NCBI GenBank assembly: GCA_963834755.1
Contig: CAWICQ010000009.1
Coordinates: forward strand, 558,001 to 622,000
Origin: Dokdonella_A sp963834755
GTDB taxonomy: Bacteria > Pseudomonadota > Gammaproteobacteria > Xanthomonadales > Rhodanobacteraceae
DNA length: 64,000 bases
Reading direction: 5' to 3'
Shown: piece after piece, positions 20,133 through 27,986 of the stretch
How the letters are laid out: each line of letters starts with the position of its first letter
Numbering within the stretch: position 1 is the stretch's first letter
Notes under the pieces: model-generated
The model's database searches: none
What the model saw: the letters and a program-made list of their open reading frames with translations, nothing else
Told to the model about the DNA's origin: nothing
Translations under genes and position numbers: made by a program

Positions 20133-21312
20133 CGGCGATCACGAAGCCGGCATACGTGTGCACGCGGTCGTGCTGCTGCAACGCGTCGGCGATGTCGTCC
20201 ATGAAGCGGAACACGTCGCGAAGCCTCTCGCGCTGCGGCCCGATGCGAATCGCATCGAGATAAGCCGGGCGCGCGTGCGCGCTGCGCAGCAGAATCCGCG
20301 CGCGAGGCGCGGCACGCGCGCTAATCGCTTCCCATTCTTCGATCAGCGCCGCCGGATGGTACGAGCTCATCCAGTCCATGTGATCGAGCAGCACGAAGCG
20401 CGAGATCGGCTCATCGTTTGCGCGCAGAAATTCGGTGACCGTCATCGTATGCGAGGCGATGCGGTCGACCAGGCCGTCTTTAAGCCGTTCGAAATTCTCG
20501 CGCTTGAGATATTCCGGACAGCAATCACGACGATAGCGCCCGGTAATGTAGACGCGCCAGAAATAATTGTCGCCGAGCGGCATTTGGCGAAACACGTACT
20601 GCACGGCACTGCGGATGAATCCCGATACGCCGCCGGCATGCTGCGCTTCGATGAGCCTGCGTTGGGGATAGGGCACGCCGAGAAGGCTCATCGTGAGCTG
20701 GCGCGAAATCGCCCAGTTCACCGCCTTGTTCCACAGCAGCGGCGCCACGCGCTCATCGTAGATCGCCTGCTGCTCGGCGATATCGCGCGCTTCGAAGAGA
20801 TCGGCCATCGCCTCGGCAAGACGCGGACGCGAATCGAAATAGGCACGCACGCCGCGCGCGACGATCCCCGAGAGACCGTGGAAATAGAAACTCCCGCGCG
20901 AGCTCGTGAACCAGCGCCGGTGCCGATCCCACCACGCGCACGCGAACGGCGACAGCAGCGGACGCAGATTCCGGCGATAGAGTTCCTCGAAGCCCGCGTG
21001 ATATCCCTCGCCGAAGATCGCGAAGAAATCATCGAACGCGAGCGCGCGGATGCCGGCGATCTTGAGCTCGAGCAACGCCGTCTGGCGCGGATTGGCGTCG
21101 ACGGCGTGGATGCGCCTCGGTGCTTCGAGCGCGTAGTCGAGCGCGTTGCATCCGGCGCTCGTGATCACCAGCACCGTGTCGTCGGCGCCGAGTGCAAGCG
21201 CTTGACGATCGACGGCCGGATCTTCCCAGCAGGTGTTGTAGACAAGGCTTCGCGAATAGATTGCATCGAAGATTTTCTGATCGAACTTATCGCGTAGATT
21301 CGGAATCGGCAT
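20119..21312 (-). CDS. btaA: BtaA-like S-adenosylmethionine:diacylglycerol 3-amino-3-carboxypropyltransferase (DUF3419)
   Basis: A 397-residue DUF3419 protein. Diagnostic features are YSRSLVYNTCWEDPAVDRQ at residues 19-37, LVITSAGCNALDYALEAP at 48-65 and the SAM-site acidic loop HAVDANPRQTALLELK from 69. BtaA transfers the 3-amino-3-carboxypropyl group of SAM to diacylglycerol to make diacylglyceryl-homoserine, the first committed step of betaine lipid synthesis. The ATG at 21312 gives the conserved N-terminus MPIPNLRDKFDQKIF; the open frame begins earlier only at a TTG (21372) and the extra 20 residues look non-coding. It is followed in overlap by btaB and is divergent from the PlcP-like gene, with Pho-like sites between them. 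Confidence 0.9.
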   Translation of the reverse strand: MPIPNLRDKFDQKIFDAIYSRSLVYNTCWEDPAVDRQALALGADDTVLVITSAGCNALDYALEAPRRIHAVDANPRQTALLELKIAGIRALAFDDFFAIFGEGYHAGFEELYRRNLRPLLSPFACAWWDRHRRWFTSSRGSFYFHGLSGIVARGVRAYFDSRPRLAEAMADLFEARDIAEQQAIYDERVAPLLWNKAVNWAISRQLTMSLLGVPYPQRRLIEAQHAGGVSGFIRSAVQYVFRQMPLGDNYFWRVYITGRYRRDCCPEYLKRENFERLKDGLVDRIASHTMTVTEFLRANDEPISRFVLLDHMDWMSSYHPAALIEEWEAISARAAPRARILLRSAHARPAYLDAIRIGPQRERLRDVFRFMDDIADALQQHDRVHTYAGFVIADVPA

Positions 21313-21365
21313 CGGTCGGGAGTCCGCGGCGTCATCGCCGTTGCGCGCAACGCTAGTACGACGCG

Positions 21366-21383
21366 ATGACAACTCCGTGATCG
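21366..21383 (-). promoter_or_regulatory. Candidate Pho box facing btaAB
   Basis: On the minus strand the site reads CGATCAC-GGAG-TTGTCAT. The E. coli PhoB consensus is CTGTCAT, 4 bases, CTGTCAY. The second half matches 6 of 7 and the first 5 of 7 (counting Y), with exact 4-base spacing. It lies 54 bases upstream of the btaA ATG. The spacer is not AT-rich, so this is the weaker of the two sites. Confidence 0.45.
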
Positions 21384-21441
21384 CGCATCGGTGCGCGCAC
21401 GAAAACGCGACGCCGTCATCGCATTCGCCGCGGCGAGCGCA

Positions 21442-21459
21442 CTGTCATTGCACTGCAAT
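21442..21459 (+). promoter_or_regulatory. Candidate Pho box facing the PlcP-like gene
   Basis: The site reads CTGTCAT-TGCA-CTGCAAT. The first half-site is a perfect 7/7 match to the PhoB consensus and the second 5/7, with the correct 4-base spacer and 11-base period. It is oriented toward the metallophosphoesterase gene starting at 21526. This would place the cassette under phosphate-starvation control by PhoB, which fits the predicted function of all three neighbouring genes. Confidence 0.6.
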
Positions 21460-21525
21460 CCCCGCGCAATCGAATTGCTATCGATAAAACATAGGCTTGC
21501 GCGGGCTTCCTGCGAGGATGCGTGA

Positions 21526-22323
21526 ATGTCACGGCTCTCGTTCCGCAGCGTATTTGTTTCGGACGTTCATCTCGGTCTGCGCGATTGCCAGGCCGGCTAT
21601 CTGCTCGACTTTCTGCGCTCGATGCAATGCGAGCGGCTCTATCTGGTCGGCGACATCATCGATTTCGAGAATATGGAAAAGCGTCCGTGGTGGCATGCGG
21701 ACCACGGCGAGGTACTGGCCGAGCTCCTCACGATCGTCGCGCGGGGCACGCGCGTGACTTACATCCCGGGCAATCACGACGCGGTGCTGCGACGCTTCGC
21801 CGGCCAGCGTTTTGCCGGCGTCGACATTGCGCTCGACGCGGTGCACGTCGCCGCCGATGGCCGCCGCTATCGCGTCAGTCACGGCGACGAGCACGACAGC
21901 GCAAGCACCGCGCCGGCATGGCTGCTGCGCCTCGGCGACGTGCTTCAGGGTTTCATCTGCGCATCGAACCGCCGCTGCAACGCGCTGCTGCGTCGGCTCG
22001 GCCTGCACTACCGGCCGCTGTCGATCATGCTGAAGTCACGCATCGGCACGGCTCGGCGCTTCATCCGCGACTTCGAAACACGCGTCGCGACCGCGGCGCG
22101 CGCCGACGGCTATGACGGCCACATATGCGGCCACATTCATTACGGCCGCATCGACGATCACGACGGCGTCGTCTACATCAACGACGGCGACTGGGTCGAG
22201 CATTGCACCGCGCTCGTCGAGCATCACGACGGCGCGTTCGAGTTGCTGCACTGGACCGAACGGCAACGCTCGCTCGCCGTGAATCGTGGCGCGCCGATGC
22301 TGCCGCTTCCGGTCGCGGCGTGA
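21526..22323 (+). CDS. plcP: PlcP-like metallophosphoesterase (phospholipid-degrading phospholipase C)
   Basis: A 265-residue calcineurin-type phosphoesterase with a complete di-metal site: D13 and H15 in VSDVHLG, D43 in LVGDIIDF, N83 and H84 in IPGNHD, H119 in SHGDE, and H203 and H205 in CGHIHYG. The C-terminal stretch NDGDWVEHCTALVEHHDGAF resembles Sinorhizobium PlcP, which cleaves membrane phospholipids to diacylglycerol during phosphate starvation. LpxH/LpxI-type UDP-diacylglucosamine hydrolases share the fold and are the alternative. Divergence from btaAB, which consumes diacylglycerol, and a Pho-like box upstream support the PlcP role. GAGGA lies seven bases before the ATG at 21526. Confidence 0.82.
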   Translation: MSRLSFRSVFVSDVHLGLRDCQAGYLLDFLRSMQCERLYLVGDIIDFENMEKRPWWHADHGEVLAELLTIVARGTRVTYIPGNHDAVLRRFAGQRFAGVDIALDAVHVAADGRRYRVSHGDEHDSASTAPAWLLRLGDVLQGFICASNRRCNALLRRLGLHYRPLSIMLKSRIGTARRFIRDFETRVATAARADGYDGHICGHIHYGRIDDHDGVVYINDGDWVEHCTALVEHHDGAFELLHWTERQRSLAVNRGAPMLPLPVAA

Positions 22324-22377
22324 GCCCCTAACGTTCTACGCCGCCGAAAGGAATCCCCTCACCCGCTCGCAGGAATC

Positions 22378-22504
22378 CCCTCTCCCGCTTGCGGGAGAGG
22401 GCTAGGGTGAGGGCAAGCGCGAGTCAACGTTCGGCAAAGGTGTTGCTCCGAGCGCCCTCACCCGGCCCTGCGGGCCGGCCTCTGCCCGCAAAGCGGGAGA
22501 GGCG
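22378..22504. repeat. Dispersed palindromic repeat
   Basis: The left hairpin CTCTCCCGCTTGCGGGAGAG (22380-22399) is followed by GGTGAGGGCAAG. The right half has GCCCTCACCCGGCCCTGCGG and a decayed hairpin CTCTGCCCGCAAAGCGGGAG. The element occupies the middle of the 415-base gap between the PlcP-like gene and the glutaredoxin gene (22324-22738). Nothing else recognisable is seen in that gap. Confidence 0.85.
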
Positions 22505-22738
22505 AAATGCGAGCGGGAGAAAGGTTTTTCGTCGCCGCTCAGGCGGTGGCGGCGGCAACTCGAACGCGCAGGCGACCCCAGCCCGATTGCGAGCGCCAAC
22601 CACTTCCGAGTCATTTTCCTCTCCGCCGCGAGCTTGGAAATACCAGCCCCTGGCACCAAATATCGCGGGTCGGATTCCGCCGACCAAACGCCCACGGCGC
22701 GCGGAGTATCATGCGCGCCCTACCGCAGGAACCAAGCC

Positions 22739-23666
22739 ATGCCGCTCGCCTCCGCAACTCGCGCCCGCATCGAAGACCTCCTCGCGTCGCATCGCGTGGT
22801 CCTCTTCATGAAAGGCACGCGCGATGCGCCGCAGTGCGGTTTCTCTGCCGCGACGACGGACCGATTGAATGCGCTGCTCGACGACTACGCGACTGTCAAC
22901 GTGCTGGCCGACGACGAAATCCGCCAGGGCATCAAGGAATACGGCAGCTGGCCGACCATTCCACAGCTATACGTCGATCGTGAGCTCGTCGGCGGCGCCG
23001 ACATCGTGCAGTCGATGTTCGATTCGGGCGAATTGCACCGCGTGCTCGGCGTCGCGGAACCCGATCGCACGCCGCCGGCGATCACGGTTTCGGACGCAGC
23101 GGTCGCGGCGATTCGCCAGGCCCTGGCCGGCGCCGAAGAAGGCACGAAGCTCTTTCTCGTCGTCGACGGCCGCTTCCAGCCGCAGTTCCAGCTGCGCGAA
23201 CCGAGCGGCAACGAGATCAGCGTGAATGCCAACGGGCTCGAGATTGCGTTCGATCTCGCCAGCGCGCAGCGCGCGCGCGGCGCGAGCATCGACTGGACCA
23301 GGACGCCACACGGCGAGGGGCTTGCGATCCACTTGCCGATGGCGCCCGCGGCAGTCAAATCACTCGATGTGCATGCGCTGAAGCGTCGTCTCGACGCCGG
23401 CGATATCACGGTGATCGACGTTCGCCCGCCGCAGGATCGCGCGCGCGCGCCATTCGCGCGTGCGGAGATTCTCGATGCCGAAACGCACGCGCGGCTGGCG
23501 TCTTTGCCGAAGGACACGCCGCTCGCGTTTCCTCTGCCATCACGGCCATTCGAGCCGCGGCGCCGCGGAACATTTCCGCGAGCATGGGTTCGAGAACGTC
23601 TACAACATCGAAGGCGGCATCGATGCGTGGTCGTGCGAGATTGATCCGAGCGTACCCCGGTATTGA
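22739..23666 (+). CDS. Monothiol glutaredoxin / HesB-like / rhodanese fusion, one frameshift
   Basis: After removing one T at 23528-23530 the frame encodes 308 residues. Residues 1-105 are a CGFS-type monothiol glutaredoxin (MKGTRDAPQCGFS, active C33; WPTIPQLYVDRELVGGADIV), the family that carries [2Fe-2S] clusters. Residues ~118-205 resemble a HesB/IscA domain without its usual cysteines (ITVSDAAVAAIRQALAG). Residues ~218-308 are a rhodanese-like domain with active loop LCHHGHSSRGAA, where Cys would be the persulfide-forming residue. The combination suggests a link between Fe-S cluster transfer and sulfur trafficking. The ATG at 22739 begins the domain directly. The break lies at the rhodanese active loop and the frame resumes perfectly, so it is probably a sequencing error. 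Confidence 0.85.
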
Positions 23667-23715
23667 TCGGTCGCGTAGGCGACTACGCGTCACGTTCCCA
23701 GCACGCCATCGCTCA

Positions 23716-23791
23716 TAGGGTCGGCTTCGGCCCACCCATTTTTTGCATTCGATAAACGTCGCCGCATTTGGTGGGCCAAGGCCCACCCTAG
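23716..23791. repeat. Inverted pair of GGTGGGCC-type repeats
   Basis: Two similar hairpin units flank a ~35-base core: TAGGGTCGGCTTCGGCCCAC at 23716-23735, and at 23770-23787 GGTGGGCC-AA-GGCCCACC, an 8-base-arm hairpin, followed by CTAGG. The two units are arranged head to head. They lie in the 328-base gap 23667-23994, where nothing else is recognisable. The sequence resembles a small non-autonomous repeat unrelated to the CTCTCCCGC family. Confidence 0.6.
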
Positions 23792-23994
23792 GCGTCTCTC
23801 TGGCGCGCGTCCGAACGTTCCTGTGGGATCAGAGCCCGCCGTCTTCGGTCGCAAGGCCGTCGCGTGGACACATCATGCCGCTCGCGCTTGTTTCGACGAA
23901 TTTCCCGTTCTTCTCGTCAATTCGCCAGGCGCGCTCTGCGGGTATCAACGTGTGATCGTTCTCCGCCGCATGTCCGACCACCGGACTCGATGGT

Positions 23995-24382
23995 TTAAGG
24001 ATTGCGAACACCAACGCTCATCGGTTTTCCGTCGACCTCGCATTCTCCGAGAAACGCCGGTGCGGCCCGGGAATGATCGGCGCGCACGACGCCGCGAATG
24101 ACATCGCTGCGCACGAGCAGATGGTACGAGCCGCCGCACACGGTCCAGGCCTCGTAGTTCAACGAATCGGAAATCTCGTCGCTCGCCTTCGTGCTTGAGG
24201 CCGAGGTCGGCGTGCTTCTTTTCGGTCGCGTCGACAGGACCGTTGCCGAGATGTTTGCCGACGAGCGCATTGGCGACGAGACCGCCGCACTTCACGTCGT
24301 CGAACGCGTCGCCCGCATGGACATCGCGGATCGCGAGGACGACCGCGACGCCGATGACGACCTTCGCGACAGCAGAGCGCAT
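23995..24382 (-). CDS. Exported hypothetical protein, one frameshift
   Basis: Not a recognised family. Two overlapping frames join into one coherent protein of ~128 residues if one base is removed at 24186-24187 (restoring KHEASDEISDSLNYEAWTVC). The N-terminus MRSAVAKVVIGVAVVLAIRD ending VHAG is a signal peptide. The mature part begins AFDDVKCGGLVANALVGKHL and contains NYEAWTVCGGSYHLLVRSD, AFLGECEVDGKPMSVG and three cysteines, which look conserved and could form a disulfide. An upstream ATG at 24409 would add nine residues. It is probably a small soluble periplasmic protein; no function can be proposed. Its nearest neighbour is amn on the same strand. Confidence 0.6.
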
Positions 24383-24487
24383 TTCGGATGAAGTCGAGCG
24401 AACGTTCATGCGCACCACCCGTGTTTGAGGAAAACCTGTCCGTGCATGCGAGATATTAGCCCGTTCCGGACAACGCGCACCGCAACA

Positions 24488-25280
24488 TCAATCGCTTTCC
24501 AAGTCTTCCTCGAACCGCAAATGCTTCACGCTGCGCCCATGCCGGCGCACGAGTTTCAGCGCTTCGATTCCGATCTCGATGTGCGCCTCGACGAAATTCG
24601 CGGTGATCGCGCGATCGCTGAGCTCGGTCTTGACGCCTTCGGGAATCATCGGCTGATCCGACACCAGCAACAGCGCACCCGACGGAATGTGATTGGCGAA
24701 TCCCGCCGCGAAAATCGTCGCGGTTTCCATGTCGATCGCCATGCAGCGCGTTTTGCGCAGGTATTCCTTGAACGCGAGCATCGTGTTCCCAGACGCGGCG
24801 GTTGGTCGTGTAGACCGTGCCGGTCCAGTAGTCGTGGCCGAGATCGCGGATCATCGTCGACACCGCGCGCTGCAATTGGAACGCCGGCAACGCGGGTACT
24901 TCCGGCAAGAGATAATCGTTCGACGTGCCTTCGCCGCGAATCGCCGCGATCGGCAGCACCAGATCACCAAGTTGATTCTTCTTCTTGAGTCCGCCGCACT
25001 TGCCGAGAAACAGCACGGCCTTCGGCGCGACCGCGGACAACAGATCCATCACTGTCGCCGCGTTCGGGCTGCCCATGCCGAAGTTGATCATCGTGATGCC
25101 GTCGACCGTCGCATTCGGCATCGCCTTGTCGCGGCCGAGCACCGGCACGCCGTGCCGCTCGGCGAAACGCTCGACGTAATGGCCGAAGTTCGTCAGCAGA
25201 ACATGCTGGCCGAACGCATCGAGCGGCGCACCCGTGTAGCGCGGCAGCCAGTTGTTGACGATTTCGCGCTTCTCTTTCAT
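24488..25280 (-). CDS. amn: AMP nucleosidase (short type), one frameshift
   Basis: AMP nucleosidase hydrolyses AMP to adenine and ribose-5-phosphate. Recognisable stretches are TMINFGMGSPNAATVMDLLS, FLGKCGGLKKKNQLGDLVLP, IRGEGTSNDYLLPEVPALPA, MAIDMETATIFAAGFANHIP and SDQPMIPEGVKTELSD. These include the phosphorylase-like active site and the METAT motif with its catalytic Glu. The protein is ~263 residues once one base at 24777 is removed (restoring EHDAAFKEYLRKTR). It therefore lacks the N-terminal regulatory domain of E. coli Amn (484 residues) and resembles the short form common in Bacteroidetes. The ATG at 25280 is preferred over a GTG at 25286. Confidence 0.9.
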
Positions 25281-25354
25281 CGTCACGGATTATAGAGCTG
25301 CCGATGACCGCCGCCGCTGGCGCATAATCGACGTATCCGGTACGAGGATGCGCC

Positions 25355-27772
25355 ATGCTGATCACCTTCATCCTGGCTCTGCTTGTCTTTCTCGTCCTCG
25401 CGTTCCGCGGACTCGGCTTCCTCGGCTGGGTTGCGGCCGCCGGCGTCTGGCTGATCGGCTGGCGCATCGTCGGCGTCGACTCGCCGCTGCTGTTCGAAAT
25501 CACCGCGATCATCTTGATTGTGCTCGCCGCGTTGTTCGGTGTACCGATCGTGCGCCGGCATCTCGTATCGCGTTTCGTGATGCCGATCTTCGCGAAAGTA
25601 TTGCCGCGCCTCGGCGAAACCGAGCGCATTGCGCTTGAAGCGGGCAGCGTGTGGTGGGATGGCGATCTCTTCAGCGGCATGCCCGACTGGAAAAAGCTGC
25701 TCGATTTCACCCTGCCACCGCTGTCCGCGGACGAACGCGCATTTCTCGATGGGCCGACCGAGGAACTCTGCCGTCGCCTCAGCGATTGGGACGTCTATCA
25801 GCTAAGAGATCTGCCGCCGCAGATCTGGGACTTCATCAAGCGCGAACGCTTCTTCGGCATGATCATCCCGAAGGAATACGGCGGCCTCGGTTTTTCCGCG
25901 CTCGCGCATTCGCGCGTGGTGACGCGCCTTTCGAGCCGCTCGGTGACTGCGGCGGTCACCGTGATGGTGCCGAATTCGCTCGGGCCGGGCGAGTTGCTGA
26001 TCCATTACGGCACCGCCGAACAGAAACAACGCTACCTGCCACGCCTCGCGAACGGCGACGAAATTCCTTGCTTCGCGTTGACCGGACCCGAAGCGGGCTC
26101 AGATGCTGCCGCGACGCAATCCGAAGGCGTCGTCGAAAAGCGCACGATCGAAGGCCGTGAAGTAATTGGCCTGCGTTTCAACTGGAAGAAACGCTACATC
26201 ACGCTCGCGCCGGTCGCGACGCTGATCGGTCTCGCATTCCGCTTGAAAGATCCCGACAAACTGCTCGGCGGCGCCGAGGATCGCGGCATCACCTGCGCGC
26301 TGATTCCGCGCGCGACAAAAGGCATCGACATCGGCCTGCGCCACGATCCGATGGGCGTGCCGTTCCAGAATGGCCCGATTGTCGGCACCGATGTGTGGGC
26401 GCCGCTCGACGACGTCGTGATAGGCGGTCGCGACGGCATCGGCCACGGCTGGCGCATGCTGATGGAATCGCTCGCGGCGGGACGCTCGATTTCGCTGCCG
26501 GCACTGAGCGTCGGCGCCGCGCAGATGGCGACGCGCATCTGCGGCGCGTACGCCACCGTGCGCGAACAATTCGACACGCCGATCGGCCGCTTCGAAGGCA
26601 TCGAGGAACCGCTCGCGCGCATCGCGGGCTTGACCTATCTGATGACCGCGACGCGCACGCTGACCTGCGGCGCGCTCGACGCCGGCGAGAAACCCGCGGT
26701 GCCCGGCAACATCTGCAAGGCGTACCTGACCGACAGCATGCGCCAGGTCATTTCCGACGCGATGGATATCCGCGCCGGCAGCGCGATCCAGCGCGGTCCG
26801 CGCAACACGCTGGCGCGTGCGTGGGACGCGGTGCCGATCGGCATCACGGTCGAAGGCGCGAACATCCTGACGCGCTCGATGATCATCTACGGCCAAGGCG
26901 CGATCCGCTGCCATCCGTTCGTGCACAAGGAAATCAACGCCGTCGCCGCTCGCGATCTCGCCGCGTTCGACAAGGCGATCTTCGGGCATGTCAATCTTTT
27001 CGCTACGCGCGCGATCCGCGCCAAGCTGCTCGCGCTGAGCGGATCGCGGCTCGCGGCGCCGCCGCATGTGCAGGATACGCAACGCTACTACCAGCATCTT
27101 TCGCGATTTTGCGCCGCGTTCACGATCACTTCCGACACCGCGATGGGTACGCTCGGCGGCTCGCTCAAGCGGCGCGAAAAACTTTCGGGCCGACTCGCCG
27201 ATGCACTCGCGTATCTCTATCTCGCGAGCGCCGCGTTGAAGCGCTATCACGACGAACCAAAAACCGCGTCGAACTTCGCGCTGGCGCGCTGGAGCGTCGA
27301 GCTGTGTCTCTACCGAGTGCAGGAGGCGCTGGTCGGCGTGCTCGACAACCTGCCCGTGCGCTGGGTCGCGGTGCTGCTGAAATTTGCGATTTTTCCGCTG
27401 GGCGTGCGGTTCCGACCGCCTTCGGATCGGCTCGGCGCCGAAGTCGCGCGCGCCATTCTCGAAGACCGCGAAGCGCGCCACACGCTGACCGGCGACGTGT
27501 TCGTACCGCCGGCCAGTGAACCCGGTCTCGGCGCACTCGAAGCCGCACTCGACAAGGCGGTGCGCGCGATTCCGGTCGAAACCAAGCTGCGCGACGCCGT
27601 GCGCGCCGGCAAGCTCGATCGCGCGCCGGGCTACATGCTCGACGATCTCGGCCTCGCCGCGGGCGTGATCTCGAAGGCGGAATACGATCTGCTCAACGAC
27701 GCACGCGACGCGCGCGACGAGGTCGTCGCAGTCGATGCGTTCGAGCCGTCGGTGTATCGCAACCTGCATTGA
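25355..27772 (+). CDS. fadE: Acyl-CoA dehydrogenase FadE
   Basis: An 805-residue flavoprotein of the long, membrane-anchored FadE class, catalysing the first dehydrogenation of fatty-acid beta-oxidation. Residues 1-70 contain two hydrophobic segments. The acyl-CoA dehydrogenase core follows: FGMIIPKEYGGLGFSALAHS, FALTGPEAGSDAAA at the FAD/substrate site, and TVEGANILTRSMIIYGQGAI near the catalytic base. A long C-terminal DUF1974-type helical region is typical of FadE. The size matches E. coli FadE (814). It is divergent from amn with a 74-base gap; no FadR-like operator could be assigned by eye. Confidence 0.96.
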   Translation: MLITFILALLVFLVLAFRGLGFLGWVAAAGVWLIGWRIVGVDSPLLFEITAIILIVLAALFGVPIVRRHLVSRFVMPIFAKVLPRLGETERIALEAGSVWWDGDLFSGMPDWKKLLDFTLPPLSADERAFLDGPTEELCRRLSDWDVYQLRDLPPQIWDFIKRERFFGMIIPKEYGGLGFSALAHSRVVTRLSSRSVTAAVTVMVPNSLGPGELLIHYGTAEQKQRYLPRLANGDEIPCFALTGPEAGSDAAATQSEGVVEKRTIEGREVIGLRFNWKKRYITLAPVATLIGLAFRLKDPDKLLGGAEDRGITCALIPRATKGIDIGLRHDPMGVPFQNGPIVGTDVWAPLDDVVIGGRDGIGHGWRMLMESLAAGRSISLPALSVGAAQMATRICGAYATVREQFDTPIGRFEGIEEPLARIAGLTYLMTATRTLTCGALDAGEKPAVPGNICKAYLTDSMRQVISDAMDIRAGSAIQRGPRNTLARAWDAVPIGITVEGANILTRSMIIYGQGAIRCHPFVHKEINAVAARDLAAFDKAIFGHVNLFATRAIRAKLLALSGSRLAAPPHVQDTQRYYQHLSRFCAAFTITSDTAMGTLGGSLKRREKLSGRLADALAYLYLASAALKRYHDEPKTASNFALARWSVELCLYRVQEALVGVLDNLPVRWVAVLLKFAIFPLGVRFRPPSDRLGAEVARAILEDREARHTLTGDVFVPPASEPGLGALEAALDKAVRAIPVETKLRDAVRAGKLDRAPGYMLDDLGLAAGVISKAEYDLLNDARDARDEVVAVDAFEPSVYRNLH

Positions 27773-27837
27773 GCGACAGGACTTCCGTTTCGCGCGGAGG
27801 ATTTCCACCACGCTGGCTTCATCGGACGCCACTCAAG

Positions 27838-27964
27838 CCCTCTCCCGCTTGCGGGAGAGGGTTGGCTGAGGGCAATCGGAGGAAAAGTCCGACGGTGTGG
27901 GCACTTCACTGCGGACACCTCACCCGCGCTGCGCGCGACCTCTCCCGCAAGCGGGAAAGGTGAA
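27838..27964. repeat. Dispersed palindromic repeat (near-complete copy)
   Basis: The left hairpin is CTCTCCCGCTTGCGGGAGAG (27840-27859), then GGTTGGCTGAGGGCAATC. A ~50-base core is followed by CCTCACCCGCGCTGCGCGCG and the right hairpin CTCTCCCGCAAGCGGGAAAG. It lies between fadE and the isomerase gene and is a good example of the full left-core-right layout. Confidence 0.88.
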
Positions 27965-27986
27965 TTTTGCAGGGGGCTGAAACACC

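Noticed and set aside
21526..22323. LpxH (UDP-2,3-diacylglucosamine hydrolase of lipid A synthesis)
   Set aside because: The fold is shared, but the C-terminal NDGDWVEHCTALVEHHDG stretch and the btaAB neighbourhood fit PlcP better. Kept as an alternative rather than the call.
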